Shown: piece after piece, positions 10,721-20,196 of the stretch | Layout of the letters: the number at the start of each line of letters is the position of its first letter | Position numbering within the stretch: the first letter of the stretch is position 1 | NCBI GenBank assembly: GCA_048013815.1 | Contig: CM106586.1 | Location: 7,068,001-7,132,000 of the forward strand | DNA length: 64,000 nucleotides | Direction of reading: 5' to 3' | From: Setoptus koraiensis | Lineage: Eukaryota; Arthropoda | Notes under the pieces: generated by a model | The model's database searches: none | What the model saw: only the letters and a program-made list of their open reading frames with translations | What the model was told of the DNA's origin: nothing | Translations under genes and position numbers: made by a program

Positions 10721-11434
10721 CTAATTACTAATCCGACTGTGCCTCTCGTCCTCAGTTTGTTCGAGCTTCCAAGCTGGTAGATAGTAATCTCTTCCGTTCT
10801 GATCCTTCACTAGAAGACTCAGGTTTTTACTCGTATCTTTTGAAGTTCCTAAAGATGAGTAGCCTTCTCGATATAGGTTACAATAAGGTAATTCAAGTCC
10901 AAGAAGAAACTCCCACACTTGATGATAGGTCCATTTCAGGATGGGGTTGATTCTTACCATATCGGGCCATCCGACATCGGTTTTCTGGAATGCGCCAAGT
11001 GTCTGTGATGGTTTAAGGTCGACAGATCTTGTGCCAATAAAAACGGCTTTAATGTTCGGAAAGTCTTTTTTGAAACTAAACAAGGCTTCTTTGATTGATG
11101 AACAATTATATCTGGCAATTTGTAGATTATATCTGACAATACATTCGTCGATGAATCTGCGTTCCTCATCAAACCGGTTTGGCAACTCAACATAGAAAAT
11201 TTTCAGCTTGAAACTTTCTTTAGAATCATTTGTCTTATCAGAGGAATTCAATAATTTTATTGCTACACAATGGACTAGATGGAGGAGAGCGGTGCAGTCC
11301 TTTCCACCATTGAAGCTAAGACACACTTCGTTTACACCGTATTGGTTGAGCGCCTTCTCAATTGTCGCTAGACTCTCACCGACGTAGCTATTGGATGAGG
11401 CAAACTTGGCAAGAGTATCTAGCATGTCATTCAT
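10721..11434 (-). CDS. FLAD1: FAD synthase (FMN adenylyltransferase), single-domain form
   Basis: A 237-residue PAPS-reductase-fold protein. The nucleotide-binding loop SFNGGKDCTALLHL is at about 40-53, with IFYVELPNRFDEERRFI, FIGTRSVDLKP and the motif INPILKWTYHQVWEFL following; these are the FAD synthase signatures. It adenylates FMN to FAD. Human FLAD1 isoform 1 has an extra N-terminal molybdopterin-binding-like domain, which is absent here as in yeast Fad1; an in-frame TAG lies at 11450-11452, although a weak acceptor just before the ATG prevents ruling out another exon. It converges with FOXRED1, 69 bp from that gene's stop codon. Confidence 0.88.
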   Translation of the reverse strand: MNDMLDTLAKFASSNSYVGESLATIEKALNQYGVNEVCLSFNGGKDCTALLHLVHCVAIKLLNSSDKTNDSKESFKLKIFYVELPNRFDEERRFIDECIVRYNLQIARYNCSSIKEALFSFKKDFPNIKAVFIGTRSVDLKPSQTLGAFQKTDVGWPDMVRINPILKWTYHQVWEFLLGLELPYCNLYREGYSSLGTSKDTSKNLSLLVKDQNGRDYYLPAWKLEQTEDERHSRISN

Positions 11435-12489
11435 GATGGCTAAGATTTGCTATTAGGGGTCTGTTTAGAGGTTCTGTTGGGAATATTCATAAGAGAGTTT
11501 ATACCATTAGAGCAGTAGACATTAAGAGATAATTGTATCATCAATGATTATCGTTTCAGAGACACATAATAATCATAGTACATCATAGAGATTCCCACTG
11601 TGTCGATAAATATGTTATCATCATTAAACGATGTTCACATAATTCAATAAAAACATCGGTCATTGTCCACTTACCTCTGTTGCATATCTATTGCGATTCC
11701 GTGGAAAACAAAACTGCTGTTTTGTCAATATTTAGAAATGAAACAGACAAGATGAATTGGGTGTGAGTAGATGTACTGATGATGGCAGAGATAAGATACA
11801 CTATAAAACGGAACAGTCAGATAGGGGCGAATATACTATATCATAAAAGACGTATTTCATATGAACTATTGATATCATCATTTCTATTCGTTTGAATATG
11901 CATTAGGTAGAAGATTGGATGGGTCCGAGATTGAATGAGAGATACTCACCATGATAATATAATGCTAACCACACTCTCGACATCCATTATAATTTAGTTT
12001 AGAATGGGCCTAAGTTTAAACTAGGAGACGACGGCTCTGACCTGCGGAAATGAATAAGAATTTAGAAGAGAATGGCATGGTTAAGTTTGTGTAATTTTCC
12101 AACTCCGACAATTGTTGCTAGTCTGGAATTATTGATCAGAACATTGTATTGGTGGTACAAGGGTCATCGTCATCTAGCCTCTACAAGACTATAAAGAGTA
12201 GCAAATAGTTTGTTCATCATAATAAAATGTTGCAACGATGGGATAGAAATAAATGATGGATAAACGGTTATTACTTACGTTGAAGGGGCCTCCATGGTGA
12301 TGGGGTGTCCAACTTTTGTGAGGAATCACATTAATTGTCTGTGAGACACGTGGTTTTATAGCTAATTTGAGCCGGAATGCGCATGCTTTGGATTTCTTTT
12401 CTCTATGCTGCGCGCAAGTTTTGAATAGAAATTGCATCCGAAAATCATCGTCGTCGGATGATTCAATGATTGTATAAAAGTGTCGATAC
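11435..12489. other. Intergenic interval, no gene seen
   Basis: About 1 kb of AT-rich sequence upstream of FAD synthase. Minus-strand frames here (for example within 12189-12605) run through the duplicated fragment that begins at about 12490 and have no protein character. Nothing else can be supported. Confidence 0.5.
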
Positions 12490-12790
12490 ATTGCTAATAG
12501 TCTTCTATGGAACATGTTGCTTTTGAGATGAGTCTCCAAGACGTTGCCATCGCAATTTCTCGTTAGCCGCTCATTGGCCAAAAGAGAGTGGAACTTCGAT
12601 ACCATCAGTAGAAGCCAAAGCCATTAAAGAGGGACGTCGTTGGGGCGCCGATAAGTATTTGTATGACGAGGAATATATTAGAAATGTTCCATATAGCATT
12701 ATCATGAAAGAACCACCACTACCCGGACCCTTCGATTTCTCAGGGCATAAAATGTGAGTCAATAAGCTGACATGGGTCTGCACGAAACCT
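12490..12790 (+). pseudogene. Broken partial copy of the orphan gene at 6541-7074
   Basis: About 300 bp aligns with 6750-7100 of the orphan gene. Shared blocks include the GAACATGTT segment, the stretch coding ESGTSIPSVEAKAI, GRRWG and DKYLYDEEY. Divergence is roughly 15 percent by eye, with small indels and a deletion of about 60 bp near the 3' end that removes the YWRRKYK tail; the copy then rejoins the parent at its TGTGAGT stop region. The 5' half is missing and no start codon serves it, so it is a truncated pseudogene. Because the match continues past the stop codon into flanking DNA, the copy arose from genomic DNA, not from processed mRNA. Confidence 0.85.
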
Positions 12791-12905
12791 TCGTCCGAAA
12801 CGTAGGAGCCCATTAATAGCTGAGCCAGAGTGGATTTGCTACAACCGGAAGCGACCACCCGAGCAACCGTCCGATCCGCCCTGATGAGACACCGCGTGAG
12901 ATACC
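12770..12905 (-). other. Possible P-loop-like coding remnant
   Basis: The minus strand contains a short open stretch reading SGCSKSTLAQLLMGSYVSDEG, which resembles the Walker A region of an ABC transporter (GxSGSGKSTLxQLL...G) with the second glycine lost. It is preceded by a good TTTTCAG acceptor-like site at about 12906. No other ABC motif is nearby. It may be a relic or chance similarity. Confidence 0.2.
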
Positions 12906-13142
12906 TGAAAATATGTTTTGAAATGTCACCTGGCCCTTCTGTGATGAGACTGATAAACTTATGTTGTTGTTGTTGTTGCTGAGCGAATTAGAAAATGAAA
13001 CCGATTGATTGAATGCTTGCGACCTACTAACTTTGTCGACATAGCGAGCAAAAATCTAGGCGCTTTTTTCTGTGCAGGCGATGACAGGAAACAGCGTTAT
13101 TTCACACATCGTTACTCATAATTGGCAGAGAAAGTAAGTTTA

Positions 13143-14741
13143 TTATTGAATTGCTGCCTTTAGGCCACGAATTTTGTTCGAAAAACAGTCTATAACGGAA
13201 ACAATTGAAGCAGTTATTAAAGTCACTATAGTGGTGAATAATTGTCTCACTATTCCAACACCCTGACTATCCGTTATTGATAGCCTAAGCGCCTCAACAA
13301 CGTTTACCGATTTTTTGTTTCCTTCAACACCTCTGTTGATCGTGTCAATCACATGCTGTTGCGGATTATCATAATATCTACTTGTGCTTGTTCTAATTGT
13401 AAACAGTTTGTTTTTCAAATATAGACCAAACAATTGCCAAGTTTTCTTAATCAATTTAATGGTGCTCACAGTTATAAAACGCTCTTTCGATCTCTCCAGA
13501 AGCGTCTTCTTAAATTCTATCTCATTTCTAATCCAAAAGTCATGATCAAATTTATTGTCCTCGAAGACAATATCGCGCAATGACTCGTCTCTCACCACCA
13601 GCTTCTTCAATGGATCATGCTCTCTAATGCCGATGGTGAATACTATGTCATATCTGCCGTCCAATCGCTTTTCGACATTGTGATCATCTCGCTCCAATTC
13701 AATCTGATCAAATGCCTCACACAATTGCGTAATAGTATACCATTTTCTAACTAGATCGCTTGTTTGCAATTCGGCATATTCGCGCTTCAACAGCGCCCCT
13801 TTAAAAGAGTAGCCCATTCTAGACAATCTCAATACAGATATAATTGTACCCTGGTATATTGGCTTGAATTTTTGCTGGCATGCATCGACCATTTCGTTGA
13901 GAGCTTCATTTGTTCTGGTTGATATGGTTATTTTTGTATTCTCGTTCTCGGACAGGTCAATTGGGTTAGGCGAGGCAAAACTCTTCGTCTCTTTGATGGA
14001 GCTCATTAACATGATATCATCAAAATCATCCAATTTTGTCTCAAACTCGCCAACTATCTTCATGAGGTCAGCAAAATCATTTTGTGTTTCTGTTGTTCGC
14101 AATGGGCAGGCCATGCCATCAGCAGCCGACTTTGAATTTCGGTGCTGAAGCTGATCATATTTCCATGGCAACAGCAATTTATAATCCGCCAAGCTTATCA
14201 ATTCCTTGGCCTTGTTTTCTAAGTTCATGATGAGATTCTTTTTGCAAATAGCGCTAACCTGTAACGCATACATTTTGAATAAATCCCTAACCATGGGCTT
14301 AAAACTCATACGTTTATTCTCGTATGCGCTCACATATCTAAAATGGAAGCGTTCCATTAGACGGATATGTTCCGGATTGCAAACATCTCGCTCGCTGTAG
14401 ACTAGCATCTCTTCCAAGTCCATAAAAGCCGGACTCTCAAGCAAACAATTGTGAATTTGTTTATTTCTCTGGTTGTAGGGGGGCAAACGCTTTGCATTGG
14501 CCCCCTTGTTGAATTTCTTCAGTGTGGCTATGAATTCCGACAGGTCAGAGAGCCCACTCAGATTCTGAAGTTCACTCAGACAAGTAATCTCCAGCCATGC
14601 AAACTCGTCGGGCACATACAGCGCAGTGTAGCCGGGCCTCAGACCGGGCTCTGGTCTATCCCTGGCGAGAACACAGTATTCAACTAGTATTTTTGTCAGA
14701 ACCAGCAACGAAATGGAGGAAAAAACATTCAATTTTGACAT
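13143..14741 (-). CDS. Orphan secreted or membrane protein, 532 residues
   Basis: A long intronless frame with an ATG and a clear N-terminal signal peptide (hydrophobic residues about 8-26, ending before ARDRPEP). The mature part is charged and helical, with about nine cysteines, a YNQRNKQIHNCLLESPAFMDLEEM segment near residues 94-118 and a second conserved-looking block around FWIRNEIEFKKTLLERSKERF (about 395-415). A hydrophobic stretch close to the C-terminus (about 495-520, VRQLFTTIVTLITASIVSVI) could be a membrane anchor. I do not recognise the family. Length, signal peptide and absence of stops in 1.6 kb make coding status likely. It faces the other secreted orphan at 15527 across 785 bp. 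Confidence 0.7.
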   Translation of the reverse strand: MSKLNVFSSISLLVLTKILVEYCVLARDRPEPGLRPGYTALYVPDEFAWLEITCLSELQNLSGLSDLSEFIATLKKFNKGANAKRLPPYNQRNKQIHNCLLESPAFMDLEEMLVYSERDVCNPEHIRLMERFHFRYVSAYENKRMSFKPMVRDLFKMYALQVSAICKKNLIMNLENKAKELISLADYKLLLPWKYDQLQHRNSKSAADGMACPLRTTETQNDFADLMKIVGEFETKLDDFDDIMLMSSIKETKSFASPNPIDLSENENTKITISTRTNEALNEMVDACQQKFKPIYQGTIISVLRLSRMGYSFKGALLKREYAELQTSDLVRKWYTITQLCEAFDQIELERDDHNVEKRLDGRYDIVFTIGIREHDPLKKLVVRDESLRDIVFEDNKFDHDFWIRNEIEFKKTLLERSKERFITVSTIKLIKKTWQLFGLYLKNKLFTIRTSTSRYYDNPQQHVIDTINRGVEGNKKSVNVVEALRLSITDSQGVGIVRQLFTTIVTLITASIVSVIDCFSNKIRGLKAAIQ

Positions 14742-15526
14742 CTTTTCTGGTTGGCTCGTCTGGTGTCTTGCGTAGCCACTGTGTAAAACTGGTCCAAGTT
14801 TTCAGACCATAACCAGTAATCGTTGAAATACAAAACAAAGCGAGCTGACTTATTGGCGTTGCAAATGAATTTGGACACATTTAAATCAAGCGTAATAGTT
14901 TATTGCAGATGCCAGTTGCGAATCTAGTCTGCCTGGCTATGTCACATGCAGGCTATTTTTAGTTACTTTTATTGGGAGAAAACGACTCGCGACCCTGTGC
15001 AAACGAAGAAAAAACAACTAGGACTTTGATTGGGTGAGGCCGTCAGATAAACCCATTGATTGACCAGCTCTTTGAACCGTTTAAGGAGTTTCAATAACTT
15101 CTACATTGAACTCCAAAACACATTCGGATATTGCCAGGTCAATGCTGCACTTGCCGCTTTGTAGCCGACAACTGGAAAAGGCGAAAGGGATCGTGTTTCA
15201 GTTGTGTCTCGGTTGATTCATCGCAAAATAATAATTTATTATAACTGAAAACAGATAACTAGCTGAGCTGCGTTTCTTGATGGTCTTGATGAAAGTATCC
15301 AATTATTGAACTGTAGAACTAGCTGACTTGCTCGCACTTGTTTTTTGAACGCCAGAAAAACAGAAATTCATTTGTACCGAAAACCATCTCTAGATTTTTC
15401 GAGTGGCCTTAGTATGATCATATTCGCAATAATTGGAACCTCTGCATTTGCTGGCTTCGAAGGCATTCAATAATACGATAGGCTAAAAACACATCGAGCG
15501 AGACGGACTACTAGCATCTATCATAA
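14742..15526. promoter_or_regulatory. Divergent spacer between two secreted orphan genes
   Basis: A 785-bp interval between genes transcribed away from each other. It should contain both promoters. No long frame or repeat is seen. Confidence 0.35.
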
Positions 15527-16327
15527 ATGGCAATTATGGTGGATTTTTTACTGCCCGCACAAAATCACAAAAATTCATTTGTCCGAGGGGCACCACCCTT
15601 CTCTCTGGCAACATTTCTAATTACTTTCGGTCTTATATTCGTGATTTCTAGGGCCGAACACACTCTCGCATCGTGTGACATTCCAAACGATCCTCTCTGT
15701 GATGCCAATTTTGATCCATTGATCGAGCCTGGGACCTTGAAAAAGACCACCACGACCACTACCACAGCAAAACCATCTGTGGCTTCTAGGACAGGTCTGA
15801 AAGCTCAAACGAAAGGAAAACCTGAGAGTATGGGCGCAAAAAAGAAACCGTCTTACGAAGATCCGCTTTCTGAAGATGCGTTTTCGGCCGACACTGTCTC
15901 GGTGAAGCAAAAGAACAAACAATCCGGCGATAGGCTTGCCACAAAGAAGACAACTGAGAGCGCCAATTTAGATAAAAGTAAACTGTCAGCAAAAGCCAAA
16001 GGACTTAGTCGTAGTGCTCTCAGTGACTCGTTGTCTGACCATTTTGGTCATGCACATACCTCGGTTCGCGAGAGCTATAGTGATTCCAGTTGCTCACCAG
16101 AACGATCAAATGATCCATCAGATGGAGATGAACAAAAATCAGACAAATATGATCCATCTTCGCGTTTCGGAGCCAATGGATATGGAAAAAAAGAAATAGA
16201 AAAAGACAAAGTATATAGAGCCGCCGTTGAAAGAGCCTATGAAAACAAACCAAAAAGGGTGAACATAAGGTCTGAATATTGCAGACCCGGTTGCCGGTGC
16301 ACTTGCGACGACACTAGATACAAATGA
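15527..16327 (+). CDS. Orphan secreted low-complexity protein, 266 residues
   Basis: Unrecognised. The frame begins with a possible signal peptide or anchor (hydrophobic FSLATFLITFGLIFVIS, about 25-41), then a short CDIPNDPLCD Cys motif, a run of seven threonines, and a long Lys/Ser/Asp-rich low-complexity region up to about residue 240. It ends in a compact Cys cluster, CRPGCRCTCDDTRYK. This layout (signal, hydrophilic linker, small Cys-rich C-terminus) suggests an extracellular matrix, cuticle or peptide-precursor protein, but no function follows from sequence alone. It is a single exon as read; a further exon cannot be excluded. Confidence 0.55.
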   Translation: MAIMVDFLLPAQNHKNSFVRGAPPFSLATFLITFGLIFVISRAEHTLASCDIPNDPLCDANFDPLIEPGTLKKTTTTTTTAKPSVASRTGLKAQTKGKPESMGAKKKPSYEDPLSEDAFSADTVSVKQKNKQSGDRLATKKTTESANLDKSKLSAKAKGLSRSALSDSLSDHFGHAHTSVRESYSDSSCSPERSNDPSDGDEQKSDKYDPSSRFGANGYGKKEIEKDKVYRAAVERAYENKPKRVNIRSEYCRPGCRCTCDDTRYK

Positions 16328-17054
16328 CAGCGAGGGATACAAAAAGCAAGTAAGTTGTAAATTTCGTCAACGATTACGCACAATCACAGTCCCCTGAGTG
16401 ACCAAAATTGTGGCCCCATCAACAGGTTATGGTGGCAGGCCCATAACAACCAGGGAATTTCGGGAACGAAGAACCATTTTCTTGAGCGGATCTGTTTTCA
16501 TCCCAATGGAACCCATGCTTCGACGGCCACGACGACCGAGCAGACACTTGAGCATCAAGTGGCTACCCCTTCCCCCCACCAAGAAACTAGTACAATTCTG
16601 CGAAATCTAACACTCATTGTTAATTTATGTTGTCAATAAACTGAACCCTTCGGTCATAATCCACAGAGGTGCGCGAGCGCTTCAAAAAAGCCCTTGAAAA
16701 TCGAACAATTAGACTATAACTATATGAGAAATTCGAATCGCGATTACAAGCATGTAAGCTAATTCCTTGGACTTGTTATCGTCTCTATAGAGTAATCTAG
16801 ATAGAAAAAAAACATCATCGATTATTGCAGAAATCCGGGATTTTCTCCGGGGAAATGAAAAGCGTTTTCTTGCTCCCCAGGAACAGCCGAGTCCAACCAG
16901 CCACATGTCATGTTGATCGGCATGTCATGGTTGGGAAGGTTTCCTTGTTAGCCAGTGCGGGGGCGGTCGTTTATATCACAGTGACTGTCAAACATATATA
17001 CTGTACAACAGAATATTGTCGTCATGGATACTCTTCTTTTTATGTGAATTTATC
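16328..17054. other. Intergenic interval, no gene seen
   Basis: About 730 bp including the presumed 3' UTR of the secreted orphan (an AATAAA occurs at about 16635). A 70-codon plus-strand frame at 16398-16610 is Arg/Pro-rich but shows no family features. Nothing else is supported. Confidence 0.4.
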
Positions 17055-17945
17055 AGACTTTGATTGTTTTCGCTTGTGACGACATTTCACCGTCACCACT
17101 ATATAAGCCAGGACTCTCAACTTGTATTCCTCTCCGCGAAACAGATCATCAATAGTGGCGATCAATTCTTTGCCGCCTAGTTTTATGTCGATAACTTTAG
17201 CCTTAGAGATATTTTCATTAGTTCTCCAGTAGCGAACCTTATAGCCAAGAATAGGCTCTTCGTCCATTGACACCGTATATACGGCACGCCACCTGAAACT
17301 GACGGGCTCACTTCGACGCTCGTTGGGGGTCTCAGTGGGGCTGATTTGTAGGTCTTAATGCGGAAAGATTCACTCTGAGGTCCACTACCTGCGTCATTGT
17401 ATGCCATTACAACCAGCTGATATTCGGTATCTGGCATAAGACCTACAATCAATCCCCAAGTCTTAAGTCCACGCTTCAAGGTGGTTAGAGAATCTGTTTG
17501 AGGGTTTCGCTTGCTTGGCCAATACTTGATGCGATATCCGACAACTTTATCATTATTTTCCGGCACATCTTCAACAATTGGTGACCAAGTGACATTGAGC
17601 GATGTAGAATTGAAAGCAAAGCAGCAAGCATACACACTGCTTGGTTGTATATTAGGCATCATTTGAGCTGAGTAGATATTGGCACGATTAGGTGGTCCAA
17701 CACCGATACGATTAACGGGAAATACGGCTACATTGTATAGTTTGTATGAGTTATCGGTGCCAACGCTTATTGTGTAAGCGCTGCGATTTCCGGCCGCTTT
17801 CAACTCTTGTCTTTCGTAGTCCTGTGACTCATTCCGTTTGTAATGAACCATATACCAGATCTCGTCATCGCCCCAAAGAGCTCAAGGCAATGGGTCCCAT
17901 CTGATAACAAGTGTGCCTGCTTTACCTCCACCTTCATTTAGGTTA
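17055..17945 (-). pseudogene. Cont: Contactin pseudogene fragment (fibronectin type III repeats)
   Basis: The minus strand encodes about 290 residues of three consecutive fibronectin type III domains closely resembling arthropod Contactin, the GPI-anchored septate-junction adhesion protein. Markers in order: GGGKAGTLVIRWDPLP, NRIGVGPPNRANIYSAQ, FNSTSLNVTWSPI, GYRIKYWPSKRNPQT, LIVGLMPDTEYQLVVMAYN, RPPTSVEVSP, MDEEPILGYKVRYW. An in-frame TGA interrupts the first domain directly after WDPLP (about 17892), and the reading frame shifts at about 17290-17300, where the continuation SEPVSFRWRAVYTVSMDEEP is found in another frame. There are no Ig domains or GPI signal nearby. It is therefore a truncated, inactivated fragment. 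No intron is needed over the span. Confidence 0.88.
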
Positions 17946-17949
17946 GTAT

Positions 17950-18520
17950 CGCAATATTCTAGCTGCTTTTTCACGTCTCTTACGAGTGACCACAGTCCGA
18001 ACAAAAATCTGTATAATTCTCGCAGCTTTGTCGCGTCGATTTTGTACCACCACAGTCCTCATAAATTTCTGTATCAATCTCGCTGCCTTTTCACGTCGGT
18101 TTTGGGCCATCACAGTTTCCAAAGATTTCTGCAATAATCTTGCTGCTTCTTCACATCTCTTACGAGCTACTACAGTCCTCATAAACTTCTGTATCGATCT
18201 AGCTGCCTTCTCGCGTCGGTTTTGAACCACCTAACTCTTGAAAAACCTTTGCAAAACTCTTGCTGCTTTTTCACGTCAACTTTGCACTAAAAAAGCTTCA
18301 AAAAATCTCTGTAGCACTCTTGCTGCATTTTCACGTCGGTTTTGGGCCATCAAAGTTTCTACAGAACTCTGCGATAATCTTGCTTCTTTTTCACGTCTCT
18401 TGCGAGCCACTGCAGTCCGAAAAAAATTCTGTATAACTTTCGCCGCGTTGTCACGTTGTTCAGCTATGATCATACGTCGCACAATCTGAGAGGACAATCT
18501 CCTTTCGTTCAGTCGGCTCA
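17950..18520 (-). pseudogene. Nine-unit 60-bp tandem array of IQ motifs, disrupted frame
   Basis: Nine units follow each other at exactly 60 bp, anchored on minus-strand codons for REKAAR near 17971, 18031, 18091, 18151, 18211, 18271, 18331, 18391 and 18451. Each 20-residue unit has the form REKAARxIQxFxRTVVxxxR, fitting the calmodulin/light-chain-binding IQ consensus (IQxxxRxxxxR). Alternate units differ (RTVVARKR versus ETVMAQNR), hinting at an older 120-bp period. Two stops, TAG at 18231-18233 and TGA at 18276-18278, fall inside an otherwise open frame, and a frameshift at about 18525 separates it from a basic upstream segment (18530-18700). ASPM and unconventional myosins carry IQ arrays, but the 20-residue spacing is tighter than theirs. 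The parent gene is not identified. Confidence 0.75.
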
Positions 18521-18779
18521 ATACGACAGCGCCTTTATTTTTTTCCCGAATTTCGGGATCTTGCTAGTAGCTGTGATAGTTTTCGTTTCGCTACTTCTAT
18601 TGAGAGTTCTTTTGGATGGACTGACGATTCTGCCTAAGGACGCCCTAGAATGATTCATATTGGATACTCTTGGCTTAGCTAAGGAGAGCCTAGACTGTTT
18701 CATGTTGGTTCCTCTTGGCTTCAGTACTGTCTTTTTTTTTATTTGTTGACGTTCTGCAAAACCATTCATCGACATAGTT

Positions 18780-19850
18780 AAAAAAAAATATTCAGATGCC
18801 CAAATCAAGGTCAGAGAGGCAACTTCCAACGATCCATGGGGCCCTTCGTCGACCATACTGGCCGAGATTGCCGATGTAACCTACAATGTAGTTGCATTTT
18901 CAGAAATTATGGCAATGATATGGAAACGTTCGAATGACCGTGGAAAAAATTGGCGTCATGTCTACAAAGCTCTTGTCGTGTTGGAATATCTTATTAAGAC
19001 AGGTACGGATAAAGTGGCTGAGCAATGTCGTGAGAATATATTTTTCATACAAACCCTCAATCATGTCCAGAATATGGAAGAAAACAAGGACTTGGGAATG
19101 AATGTGCGTGAAAAATCGAAAGCGTTGGTAGCTCTCCTTAAAGAAAAATTGAAAAATGAGAGAGCTAGGGCCCTAAAAGCTAAAGAGCGTCTCTCCGAAT
19201 CCATGTCGTCCATGACAAGAAGCAGTTCGCATTCATCTAGTAGCGAAACTCCCCCGCAATCATCCACCTCGTTAAATAACTCTTTTGATGTGAGTAATTC
19301 ATCGACATCATCTGCCATTGAAGCGACGGCGGTAAACAATTCAGAACTAGAGAATGCCAGACCGCAAACGGCAAGCGAAGAGGCGAACCAACTTCAGATA
19401 GCCTTGGCTCTTAGTAAAGAGGAAGCTGAGGAACAAGAAAAAATTAAAATGAATGATGAATTGCGCCTTAAGTTGGCCCTTGATGCAGCAAAAAGGCTGC
19501 CTCAACTTCTCCAAGCGCCTCCTCCTCAATGTCAAAAACCGCTACTACAAGCAATGGTCCTAGCACAATCGACGATCTACTTGGTTTATCTGTGAGGCCT
19601 CAGCCAGATCCTATTGTAACCGCATCATCTAATTTAGATCCTTAGATAGTTAACTCAAATCAAAGACAAACAGTTCATTCGGCCTTCGACTCATGGGAGC
19701 CAACACCTAATGATATTCCCTCAATGTCGCAACCAAATACGAGTGATCTATGGAAAACAGCTACCACCACTACCCAATCGACTGCTTCTGATTCTTTATT
19801 TGATTTGTGGAAATCACAACCACCCGCCCCGTCTACTCTTGCCTCCATAG
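18780..19850 (+). pseudogene. lqf: Epsin pseudogene (ENTH domain plus UIM region)
   Basis: The plus strand encodes nearly the whole ENTH domain: SDAQIKVREATSNDPWGPSS (from about 18797), AEIADVTYNVVAFSEIMAMIWKR, NWRHVYKALVVLEYLIKTG, NVREKSKALVALLKEK, then KERLSES and a Ser-rich linker. Two ubiquitin-interacting motif-like segments follow (ANQLQIALALSKEEA and a weaker one). Frame is lost in a short adenine run at about 19491-19497, after which PSTIDDLLGLS continues in another frame, and a TAG at about 19643 interrupts NLDP. The first 15 or so residues (the lipid-inserting helix 0 with its start codon) are missing. Epsins drive clathrin-coated pit curvature. No introns remain over 1 kb, so a decayed processed copy is possible. 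Confidence 0.85.
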
Positions 19851-19854
19851 ATAT

Positions 19855-19876
19855 ATCATATATATATATATATATC
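19855..19876. repeat. (TA)n microsatellite
   Basis: A short run of alternating T and A directly after the epsin-like relic, marking its 3' edge. Confidence 0.8.
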
Positions 19877-19995
19877 TATAGATATCGCAAACGTGAGCGA
19901 GTTTCGTAATAAACGCAAACAAAAAATCAACTATCGGGCCGGGATAGATGCTCTGGTCTATAGGAGAATCTTGAAAAAGCTCGCTGTTTCGTGAA

Positions 19996-20196
19996 TTATT
20001 TTTTCTGTGATGGGTCCTTAAGGCGGAACTTCTTCATTTGACCACAGTGAGGTTGGATCAATTTTAACGATGAGATGATGACATCTGGGCTGACATTTGC
20101 CCTCAATAGGTTTAGAATAACGTCAAATACTTCATCATCCAGATGTACATTAGCACACGTTAAAAATTGGCGCATCTTTTCCCTATCACTGTCCAT
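19996..20196 (-). CDS. MZT2: Probable mitotic-spindle organizing protein 2 (MZT2-like)
   Basis: A 66-residue single-exon protein from an ATG at 20196. The central segment DDEVFDVILNLLRANVSP, followed by a short helix SSLKLI, aligns well by eye with the core of MZT2 (DPDVFKILVDLLKLNVAP, then MLKSMC). MZT2 is a small partner of the gamma-tubulin ring complex, acting with GCP subunits at centrosomes and spindle. The core is complete, but the N-terminal helix is short and the long vertebrate C-terminal tail is absent; a basic KKFRLKDPSQKK ending replaces it. The gene lies between the epsin relic and the ATPase 3' flank. Being short and surrounded by relics, it could itself be a fragment. Confidence 0.5.
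   Translation of the reverse strand: MDSDREKMRQFLTCANVHLDDEVFDVILNLLRANVSPDVIISSLKLIQPHCGQMKKFRLKDPSQKK

Noticed and set aside
12189..12605. A 138-codon minus-strand frame with a vaguely LYR-like stretch
   Set aside because: It runs antisense through the duplicated orphan-gene fragment and the motif is too weak.
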